Positions 1-5,594 of a stretch of DNA of 5,594 nucleotides are shown here, piece by piece. The stretch comes from Nitrospira sp. (lineage in GTDB: Bacteria; Nitrospirota; Nitrospiria; Nitrospirales; Nitrospiraceae). The translations under genes and the position numbers were made by a program. How positions within the stretch are numbered: the stretch's first letter is position 1; every line of letters begins with the position of its first letter. The DNA lies in assembly GCA_015904055.1 (NCBI GenBank), contig JABMDE010000004.1:57477-63070 (forward strand), given 5' to 3'. Below the pieces are notes generated by a model. The model did not search any database. It was not told the origin of the DNA and saw nothing but the letters and a program-made list of their open reading frames with translations.

Positions 1-556
1 CGACGTTGAGCGAAAATCCGTGCAGGGTAATGCCTCGTTCGATGCGGATTCCGATAGACGCAATTTTTGCCGGGTGAGGCGTCAGCACCCAGATCCCCGG
101 TTTCTTCTCGATTCGATGGCCGTCGATATTCCAGTGTTTGAGCAGGCGAATGATCACGTCTTCAAGCAGCTGGACGAGTCTTCTTGGTCCTGCAGCGTGT
201 TGAGCCAACTTGAGGATCGGGTACACGACGATTTGTCCAGGGCCATGGTAGGTGGCTGAGCCTCCACGGTTCACCCGATAGAGTGCCGTTCCATTGACCC
301 GTAAGAGGGTTTCATCGCCGCCCCAATCGGATGTATGGGTGCTACGCCCCAGTGTATAGACCGGTTGATGTTCGAGGATGACGACCGTATCCGGCCTCAC
401 ATCCGAGAGGCGTTCCTGGTGGAGGCGGGATTGTAGTTCCCATGCGATGGAATAGGGGACAGGTGTGGGAAAAACAAGGAGCGATCCAGCGATGGCAGGT
501 GGAAACACAGGATCTGTTGTGCGGGCCGGAGGCTCTAAGGCGCAGGACTTAGTCAC
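1..556 (-). CDS. lipB: Octanoyl-[acyl-carrier-protein]:protein octanoyltransferase LipB, copy 1 (C-terminus outside window)
   Basis: LipB moves the octanoyl group from acyl carrier protein to a lysine of lipoyl domains (pyruvate and 2-oxoglutarate dehydrogenase E2, GcvH), the first step of de novo lipoate synthesis; LipA then inserts sulfur. By my translation of the minus strand the frame is open from 682 to the edge. Numbered from the GTG at 556, it shows [12 protein letters not shown] near residue 61, [12 protein letters not shown] at 97-108, and KIASIGIRI with the catalytic-type Lys164, then HGFSLNV at the edge. The catalytic Cys lies beyond position 1. I chose the GTG at 556 because AAGGTGA sits just upstream and because the preceding in-frame codons diverge quickly between copies; an ATG at 682 would add 42 residues. 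Against copy 2 the visible catalytic domain has about 11 changes in 161 residues, none in the motifs. Confidence 0.88.
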   Translation of the reverse strand, partial: MTKSCALEPPARTTDPVFPPAIAGSLLVFPTPVPYSIAWELQSRLHQERLSDVRPDTVVILEHQPVYTLGRSTHTSDWGGDETLLRVNGTALYRVNRGGSATYHGPGQIVVYPILKLAQHAAGPRRLVQLLEDVIIRLLKHWNIDGHRIEKKPGIWVLTPHPAKIASIGIRIERGITLHGFSLNV

Positions 557-680
557 TGATTCACCTTCCGGAGTACAGGACGGTTTGCATAGAGGTGTAG
601 GCACCGGAACAAGCAAGGTGTCGGTAAGGAGCAGTCTCTTGCGGCGATGTCGCGCACATCCATAGACGAAACATTGTCGC

Positions 681-692
681 ATAACTGGTTAT
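681..692. promoter_or_regulatory. Short inverted repeat upstream of lipB copy 1
   Basis: The arms ATAAC and GTTAT are separated by two bases. The same arms occur at the equivalent place in copy 2 (3728-3739), where the centre makes a perfect 12-base palindrome. It lies between the sigma-lipB hairpin and lipB, about 125 bases before the preferred GTG start. It could be an operator; no protein can be named and chance conservation is possible. Confidence 0.3.
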
Positions 693-711
693 CGGGGGGA
701 AAGCGGGATCT

Positions 712-739
712 CGCAGGCCGGGCGTTCGCCCGACCTGCG
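712..739 (-). terminator. Conserved hairpin between sigma copy 1 and lipB copy 1
   Basis: A 12-base-pair stem closes on a GAAC tetraloop when read on the minus strand, about 22 bases after the sigma stop codon. One pair is a G-U wobble. The arms are 712-723 and 728-739. No run of U follows; a C-rich stretch does, so this is not a typical intrinsic terminator. It may partly stop or process the sigma transcript and so set sigma against lipB expression. Copy 2 keeps the stem despite base changes, which supports an RNA role. Confidence 0.6.
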
Positions 740-761
740 GATTTGCGAGCAACCAGAGCGT

Positions 762-2021
762 TTACTTGATGGCAGTGAAGAGTTCCCGGATTTCAGGTGT
801 CTTGAGCTTTTTGAGTGCCTTGGCCTCGATCTGACGGATGCGCTCGCGCGTGACAGACAGGTTCTGGCCGACTTGTTCCAAGGTGCGAGCCTCCTCATAA
901 CCAATCCCGAAGCGGAGGCGGATGACCGTTTGTTCCCTCGGTGTGAGAATTTCGAGGATTCGATCCAACTGCGTCGTCATCTCGGTTCGATGCACGTGGG
1001 CATCGGGGGGAACTGCGAGTTGATCCGGAATCATGTCCCCGAACTGGGTCTCCCCATCGCCAATCGGCGTTTCCAGCGCTACAGGTTCCTGGAATGCCTG
1101 GACAGTTTCATGGAGCCGATCGGGTCTCATGCGAAGCACGTGTGCGATTTCTTCTATGCGAGCAGGACGTCCGAACTGCTGCCCAAGGCGTCGTGTCACC
1201 CGAACAATGCGATGGGAGGCTTCGGTCTGGTGGACCGGAATGCGGATGGTTCGCGATTGATCCGCAATGGCCCGCGTAATGCCTTGTCTAATCCACCACG
1301 TGGCATAGGTGCTGAATTTGAAGCCTTTTCGATACTGGTAGCGTTCGGCGGCTTTCATCAGGCCGATGTTGCCCTCTTGGACGAGATCGAGCAAGGCGAG
1401 TCCCCGGCCGGTGTAGTGTTTGGCGACATCAACCACCAATCGCAGGTTTCGCCGCACGAGTTCGTCTTTGCCTCGTTCGAGGACGACTCGCGCGGATCGA
1501 ATTTCATCGAGCAGGTCCTTCAACCGTTTCCCTGCCCTGGCGGCAGGTTTCATCGTACGAATCGGTGGTTGTAGCACAGCAAGGAGCGTTTGCTCGGTAT
1601 CATCCAACGCTTTGGCGGAAAGTCCGCTCAGTTGCTTGATGAGTTGAAGTTGTTTGACGGAATCTGACAACGCTGGCGTGTGTTTCGAATGGGCAAGTAC
1701 GTTCAGGACATGGCGTAAGGCGACTCGGATCCGACGTGTGCCCTGATCGACCTGTTTTGCAACAGCCACTTCTTCTTCACGTGTGAGCAGCTCCCGCTGA
1801 CCGAACGAACGGAAGTACAGGGACTCCAATAAGAACGGGCTTGCACCATGACTTGTACGCATGGCTGGTGCAGATGGTTCTTCGTGAGCGGCTCTCTCTG
1901 TGTTGCGACGGCCGATCACTCCCAGCAGGCCGCTTGCCTGCTGGTCATCAGCATCTACGTCGGTGTCGACGGTCTCCTTACTTTCAGCTTCATCCGTCGT
2001 TCGAAGTCCTTCATCATGCAT
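762..2021 (-). CDS. RNA polymerase sigma factor, sigma-70 family (RpoD-like, probably group 2), copy 1
   Basis: This directs RNA polymerase core to promoters. The 419-residue product, numbered from the ATG at 2021, has an acidic N-terminus (about 1-55), region 1.2 (61-102, with LLTREEEVAVAKQ), a variable helical linker (103-184), region 2 (185-261, with GFKFSTYATWWIRQGITRAI), region 3 (262-333) and region 4 (351-415, with VTRERIRQIEAKAL). Gln246 and Thr249 match the E. coli RpoD residues that read the -10 element; Arg392, Glu393 and Arg396 match those that read the -35 element, so housekeeping-type promoters are expected. It is shorter than a primary sigma and lacks a long region 1.1, hence group 2 by inference. 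The start at 2021 has AAAGGTGA upstream in both copies; an ATG at 2036 is the alternative. lipB follows on the same strand after a hairpin. Confidence 0.93.
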   Translation of the reverse strand: MHDEGLRTTDEAESKETVDTDVDADDQQASGLLGVIGRRNTERAAHEEPSAPAMRTSHGASPFLLESLYFRSFGQRELLTREEEVAVAKQVDQGTRRIRVALRHVLNVLAHSKHTPALSDSVKQLQLIKQLSGLSAKALDDTEQTLLAVLQPPIRTMKPAARAGKRLKDLLDEIRSARVVLERGKDELVRRNLRLVVDVAKHYTGRGLALLDLVQEGNIGLMKAAERYQYRKGFKFSTYATWWIRQGITRAIADQSRTIRIPVHQTEASHRIVRVTRRLGQQFGRPARIEEIAHVLRMRPDRLHETVQAFQEPVALETPIGDGETQFGDMIPDQLAVPPDAHVHRTEMTTQLDRILEILTPREQTVIRLRFGIGYEEARTLEQVGQNLSVTRERIRQIEAKALKKLKTPEIRELFTAIK

Positions 2022-2063
2022 GGCATCACCTTTCATCTCGTGGTTGCCTGTCTGTCTACTTCA

Positions 2064-2102
2064 GTTAGAGCGTGATGGAAGCAAGAGGATTCATCCTGGT
2101 CG
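2064..2102. promoter_or_regulatory. Identical block between sigma copy 1 and the short ORF
   Basis: These 39 bases are identical in both copies (5111-5149), while sequence on either side differs. They lie between the divergent sigma gene (minus) and short ORF (plus), where promoters or operators are expected. Inside is an inverted repeat, AGGAT-TC-ATCCT, at 2086-2097. I could not assign convincing -35 and -10 boxes. At the background divergence of these copies, 39 unchanged bases could also occur by chance. Confidence 0.35.
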
Positions 2103-2144
2103 TTCTCTTTGTCTGTTGTTCTATCAAGCAAAAGGAGTGCTGGA

Positions 2145-2378
2145 TTGAAGATGAGAACGGGCTGGCTCGATCGCCTCGAATTTACAAGACTATTAAAGAG
2201 ACTTAATGAAGAAGATGAGATCGTTCTGTCTCAGTTGTGCGGCAACTATGCAGAATTGCCTACAGTCCAAGGGCCGAATCGCCACGCTATTCTGGTGAGG
2301 CGCATTACCCGGCAGGATCATCTACGTGCCTGCAAGTCGACATGCCACTCGTCGAATGGGTCTATGGCGAATGGTTGA
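2145..2378 (+). CDS. Short hypothetical ORF, copy 1 (77 residues)
   Basis: I do not recognise this family. AGGAG at 2133-2137 lies seven bases before a TTG codon, with an ATG two codons later; the same arrangement is kept in copy 2. The first 50 or so residues correspond, including LLKRLNEE and a segment with IVLSQLCGNYAELPTVQ; there is no signal peptide or membrane segment. After about 2298 the two copies part and the C-termini are unrelated. Changes in the shared part are mostly amino-acid changing, so selection for a protein is not shown. It could be a small protein, a leader ORF or the conserved leader of trmI. Confidence 0.38.
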   Translation: MKMRTGWLDRLEFTRLLKRLNEEDEIVLSQLCGNYAELPTVQGPNRHAILVRRITRQDHLRACKSTCHSSNGSMANG

Positions 2379-2503
2379 GGGTACGGGCTTAGGGTGGGAA
2401 GTAAAACGAGCCGATCCATGGTCTGATTGCGTGCGATCTGTCGTCAGTTGTCAGCGCTCGTCACCATAATGAGTTCGCGACGCACTGTCATGAAGCCTTG
2501 CTC
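2345..2503. other. Segment present only in copy 1, before trmI'
   Basis: About 155-160 bases here have no counterpart in copy 2, where the short ORF is followed within about 60 bases by the trmI promoter region. Similarity resumes at 2504 (matching 5398). The segment contains the end of the copy 1 short ORF. I see no terminal inverted repeats, target-site duplication or transposase. It may be an insertion in copy 1 or a deletion in copy 2. Confidence 0.6.
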
Positions 2504-2521
2504 CGAAGGACAGATGCTCGG

Positions 2522-2551
2522 TTGCAAACTATAGAATGAACCCCCTAGAAT
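2522..2551 (+). promoter_or_regulatory. Candidate trmI promoter, copy 1 (now orphaned)
   Basis: TTGCAA and TAGAAT are spaced 18 bases apart and end six bases before the trmI' ATG; the block is conserved in copy 2. If used, transcription would start at or near the ATG and give a leaderless message. In this copy it would read into gdhA' and lipB copy 2 in antisense. The motif TAGAATG is repeated directly 14 bases apart. Confidence 0.33.
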
Positions 2552-2557
2552 GCCGCC

Positions 2558-2584
2558 ATGTTACAGCTTGTGAGCGGTGAACGG
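2558..2584 (+). pseudogene. trmI: trmI 5' fragment: first nine codons, cut by the duplication junction
   Basis: The nine codons give MLQLVSGER, against MLQLASGER in the trmI copy at 5452. After 2584 the sequence changes to the antisense of gdhA. The plus frame stays open to 2770, giving a 70-residue chimera whose remaining residues come from gdhA antisense; no function is expected. The fragment marks the right-hand breakpoint of the duplicated unit. Confidence 0.85.
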
Positions 2585-2800
2585 TCCTTTGCAGGGGCCG
2601 CGCGAGGAGTCGTGTTGTACCCGATAGCCGGTAAAGACTTCCACCCGTCCATCATCCATGCGCACCGGCAGGCTGACGATGAGCGAACGTTGGGGCAGCT
2701 TCAACCGTTCACGCAGGTTTGGGTCCAGCTGCATCGCCTCAGCCGCTCGATCGAATTGTGCGACCGCTAAACGAAAGGTGTGGGTGTCAAGCTCCCGCAT
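2561..2800 (-). pseudogene. gdhA: Glutamate dehydrogenase N-terminal fragment, truncated at the junction
   Basis: Translation from the ATG at 2800 gives 72 residues typical of the N-terminus of Glu/Leu/Phe/Val dehydrogenases: [20 protein letters not shown], then [21 protein letters not shown] and RGPCKG. In the family this last motif continues GG(I/L)R and its Lys contacts the substrate. Here the frame leaves the family exactly at 2585 and runs seven residues into antisense trmI' before a TAA at 2561-2563. A full enzyme has about 420 residues with the Rossmann NAD(P) domain, so the fragment cannot be active. It starts 14 bases after the lipB copy 2 stop with GAGGG upstream, which points to an ancestral lipB-gdhA transcription unit. 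Confidence 0.9.
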
Positions 2801-2814
2801 AAACCCTCGATCCG

Positions 2815-3603
2815 TTATAAGTTGAATCGGTTGATCGGTGCGAACTCGTCGGCTGCAGTAACGCGGCTGCCGGGATGCGTTGCTACGGTAGTCCACTCAA
2901 TCGAAAATACCTCACCGAATATCCTGGCAAGATCAGATTTGACCCCATCGAGAGGAATGGTCTTGCCGCAGAGCACGTTCATGGAGCTAACCAGGCAATC
3001 GGCGAACCCGCATGGACGGATTCGTTGAAACGGCGCCAGGTCCATATCGACGTTGAGCGAAAATCCGTGCAGCGTAATGCCTCGTTCAATGCGGATTCCG
3101 ATAGACGCGATCTTCGCCGGTTGAGGCGTCCGCACCCAGATTCCCGGTTTCTTCTCGATTCGATGGCCGTCGATATCCCAGTGTTTGAGCAGACGAATGA
3201 TCACGTCTTCAAGCAGCTGGACGAGCCGTCTTGGGCCTGCAGTGTGCTGAGCCAACTTGAGGATCGGGTACACGACGATTTGTCCGGGGCCATGGTAGGT
3301 GGCTGATCCTCCGCGGTTCACCCGATGCAGTGCCGTTCCATTGATACGTAAGAGGGCTTCATCGCCGCCCCAATCGGATGTGTGGGTGCTGCGCCCCAGT
3401 GTATAGACAGGTTGATGTTCAAGGATGACGACCGTATCCGGCCGCATGCCCGAGAGACGCTCATGGTGGAGGTGAGACTGTAGTTCCCATGCGATGGAAT
3501 AGGGGACAGGTGTGGGGAAGACAAGGAGTGATCCAGCGATGGCAGGTGGAAATGCAGGATCTGTTGTGCGAACCGGAGGCTCCAAGGCGCAGGACCCAAT
3601 CAC
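2815..3603 (-). CDS. lipB: Octanoyl-[acyl-carrier-protein]:protein octanoyltransferase LipB, copy 2
   Basis: This is the complete copy of the lipoate synthesis transferase, 262 residues from the GTG at 3603. It has the family motifs in order: [11 protein letters not shown] near 62, [12 protein letters not shown] at 97-108, the catalytic-type Lys164 in [20 protein letters not shown] near 179-189, and Cys198 in RIRPCG, the acyl-thioester Cys. All catalytic features are present, so it should be active in the cytoplasm. The start is uncertain: the frame is open to an ATG at 3729 (304 residues) with another ATG at 3651, but neither has a ribosome binding site. The GTG has GGTGA upstream, and LipB usually has about 210-240 residues. 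It follows sigma copy 2 and precedes the gdhA fragment by 14 bases. Confidence 0.92.
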   Translation of the reverse strand: MIGSCALEPPVRTTDPAFPPAIAGSLLVFPTPVPYSIAWELQSHLHHERLSGMRPDTVVILEHQPVYTLGRSTHTSDWGGDEALLRINGTALHRVNRGGSATYHGPGQIVVYPILKLAQHTAGPRRLVQLLEDVIIRLLKHWDIDGHRIEKKPGIWVRTPQPAKIASIGIRIERGITLHGFSLNVDMDLAPFQRIRPCGFADCLVSSMNVLCGKTIPLDGVKSDLARIFGEVFSIEWTTVATHPGSRVTAADEFAPINRFNL

Positions 3604-3727
3604 AGACTCACCGTTCGGAGTAAAGGATGGTCTGCATAGATTTCTAGGCATCGGAACAAGCGATGTGTCGGGAATGGGGAGTTTCTTGCGGCGATGTCGC
3701 GCACATCCATAGGCGAAACATTGTCGC

Positions 3728-3739
3728 ATAACTAGTTAT
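3728..3739. promoter_or_regulatory. 12-base perfect palindrome upstream of lipB copy 2
   Basis: ATAACTAGTTAT reads the same on both strands. Copy 1 keeps both five-base arms with one change in the centre. It lies between the hairpin and lipB and could bind a dimeric regulator; none is identifiable. Confidence 0.32.
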
Positions 3740-3758
3740 CGGGGGGGAAGCGGCATCT

Positions 3759-3786
3759 CGCAGGCCGGGCGTTCACCCGGCCTGCG
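3759..3786 (-). terminator. Conserved hairpin between sigma copy 2 and lipB copy 2
   Basis: The stem has arms 3759-3770 and 3775-3786 with a GAAC tetraloop on the minus strand, 22 bases after the sigma stop. Compared with copy 1, the seventh pair changes from U-G to C-G and the twelfth from C-G to U-G, so all 12 pairs remain possible. There is no U tract, so termination would be weak or need Rho; attenuation or RNA processing are alternatives. Confidence 0.6.
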
Positions 3787-3808
3787 GACTTGCGAACAAC
3801 CAGGGTAC

Positions 3809-5068
<1,260 letters not shown>

Positions 5069-5110
5069 GGCATCACCTTTCATCTCGTGGTTGCGTATCC
5101 GTCTACTTCT

Positions 5111-5149
5111 GTTAGAGCGTGATGGAAGCAAGAGGATTCATCCTGGTCG
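5111..5149. promoter_or_regulatory. Identical block between sigma copy 2 and the short ORF
   Basis: This is the counterpart of 2064-2102, with the inverted repeat AGGAT-TC-ATCCT at 5133-5144. It lies in the divergent gap and is a candidate shared operator or promoter region for sigma and the plus-strand unit. No clear promoter boxes could be fixed. Confidence 0.35.
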
Positions 5150-5195
5150 GTACCTGCGTCTATTGCTCTATTAAGTAAGCAAAAGGAGTGCTGGG

Positions 5196-5387
5196 TTGAA
5201 GATGAGAACGGACTGGCGCGATCACCTCGAAATCGCAAGACTATTAAAGAGACTTAATGAAGAAAATGAGATCGTTCTGTCTCAGTTGTGCGGCAACTAT
5301 GCAGAATTGCCTACAGTTCAAGCGCCGAATCGCCACACCATTCGGGTGACGGCTCAGATTCATCAGTGCATCTATGAACTGACATGA
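5196..5387 (+). CDS. Short hypothetical ORF, copy 2 (63 residues)
   Basis: No family is recognised. AGGAG at 5184-5188 is seven bases before the TTG start. The product is charged and probably helical in its first half (RDHLEIARLLKRLNEENEIV) and then has an LCGNYAELPTVQ segment shared with copy 1; it ends 64 bases before trmI. Codons such as CTA, TTA and AGA cluster near the start, unlike the GC-rich neighbours. It may be a small protein upstream of trmI or an untranslated leader. Confidence 0.4.
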   Translation: MKMRTDWRDHLEIARLLKRLNEENEIVLSQLCGNYAELPTVQAPNRHTIRVTAQIHQCIYELT

Positions 5388-5415
5388 AACAGCGGGGCGA
5401 AGGGCAGATGTTGGG

Positions 5416-5445
5416 TTGCAAACGATAGAATGAACCCCCTAGAAT
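5416..5445 (+). promoter_or_regulatory. Candidate trmI promoter, copy 2
   Basis: TTGCAA, 18 bases, TAGAAT, then six bases to the trmI ATG. No Shine-Dalgarno sequence is present before the ATG (the preceding bases are C-rich), which fits a leaderless start. The block is nearly unchanged in copy 1 although the sequence just upstream is not conserved. Confidence 0.36.
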
Positions 5446-5451
5446 GCCGCC

Positions 5452-5594
5452 ATGTTGCAGCTTGCCAGTGGTGAACGGATTCATCTCGTCGATCAGAAGG
5501 GGCGTCACTACGCGCTGACACTGAAGGCCGGGGAAATATATCAATTCAGTGGGCAGACTATCGCGCACGATGCGCTGATCGGACGCCCTGATGC
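5452..5594 (+). CDS. trmI: tRNA (adenine-N1-)-methyltransferase TrmI, N-terminal part (runs off right edge)
   Basis: TrmI methylates N1 of adenosine 58 in the T-loop of tRNA using S-adenosylmethionine. The 47 visible residues match the small N-terminal beta-barrel domain of the family: GERIHLVDQKGRHYALTLKA, then a segment ending IAHDALIGRPD, like the family's (I/V)xHDDLIGxxEG. The Rossmann methyltransferase domain lies outside the window. The ATG at 5452 is the only reasonable start, although it lacks a Shine-Dalgarno sequence. The short ORF lies upstream on the same strand; the sigma gene is divergent. Confidence 0.8.
   Translation, partial: MLQLASGERIHLVDQKGRHYALTLKAGEIYQFSGQTIAHDALIGRPD

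Larger units (their letters stand above)
1..2584. repeat. Tandem segmental duplication, copy 1 (left end outside window)
   Basis: This segment holds lipB copy 1 (partial), sigma copy 1, a short ORF and the first nine codons of trmI. Position 1 matches 3048, position 762 matches 3809 and position 2102 matches 5149, a constant offset of 3047. The offset becomes 3051 at the short ORF and 2894 at the trmI start, because copy 1 has extra bases before trmI. Similarity to copy 2 stops abruptly after 2584. Identity is about 92-95 % by eye in the coding cores and lower in the sigma and lipB N-terminal regions, so this is not a recent perfect duplication. Confidence 0.93.

Noticed and set aside
873..1574. 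Long plus-strand open frame (233 codons) opposite sigma copy 1
   Set aside because: It lies fully antisense to a conserved sigma gene and reflects its codon composition; no family resemblance and no ribosome binding site seen.
2192..2207. Inverted repeat ATTAA / TTAAT as an RNA hairpin
   Set aside because: Five A-T pairs only, with a six-base loop; too weak to claim.
2345..2503. Insertion sequence or miniature transposon in copy 1
   Set aside because: No terminal inverted repeats, target duplication or transposase remnant could be found.
2558..2770. 70-residue plus-strand protein at the junction
   Set aside because: Only nine codons come from a real gene; the rest is antisense of gdhA, so it is an accidental chimera.
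5069..5131. N-terminal extension of sigma copy 2 from a TTG codon
   Set aside because: Copy 1 has an in-frame stop at 2061-2063 in the equivalent stretch, and the ATG at 5068 has a conserved AAAGGTGA upstream.
5311..5568. Minus-strand open frame of 85 codons at the right end
   Set aside because: It overlaps the short ORF and trmI in antisense and resembles no family I know.

Overview
The window holds two diverged tandem copies of one three-gene neighbourhood. In each copy the minus strand carries a sigma-70 family sigma factor followed by lipB (octanoyl transferase). The plus strand carries a short uncertain ORF and then the start of trmI (tRNA m1A58 methyltransferase). Copy 1 spans 1-2584 and its left end lies outside the window. 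Copy 2 spans 2585-5478. The two copies keep one register (offset 3047 bases) from the left edge to the sigma upstream region and are roughly 92-95 % identical by eye. They part only in the region between the short ORF and trmI, where copy 1 is longer.

The join is unusually readable. At 2584/2585 the first nine codons of trmI (plus strand) abut the first 72 codons of a glutamate dehydrogenase gene (gdhA, minus strand). The ancestral order was therefore gdhA(-) lipB(-) sigma(-) / short ORF(+) trmI(+). A segment from inside gdhA to inside trmI was repeated. An intact trmI should continue to the right of the window, and an intact gdhA should lie to the left; neither can be seen here.

Both sigma genes look functional. 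Residues 167-415, which cover core binding and promoter recognition, are identical although roughly forty synonymous bases differ. 23 of the 24 amino-acid differences fall in the N-terminal third. The two sigmas should recognise the same promoters and may differ in activity or regulation. LipB copy 2 is complete with its catalytic Lys and Cys; copy 1 runs off the left edge before the Cys. A conserved hairpin and a short palindrome lie between sigma and lipB in both copies.

The DNA is a moderately GC-rich bacterial chromosome segment. Protein style (RpoD-like sigma, LipB with an N-terminal extension, GDH of the Glu/Leu/Phe/Val family) is compatible with Nitrospira or relatives, but that is recall and not a search. 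There is no CRISPR array, transposase, tRNA or rRNA. The main caution is that two strain variants joined during assembly could give the same picture, so reads spanning 2584/2585 are decisive.
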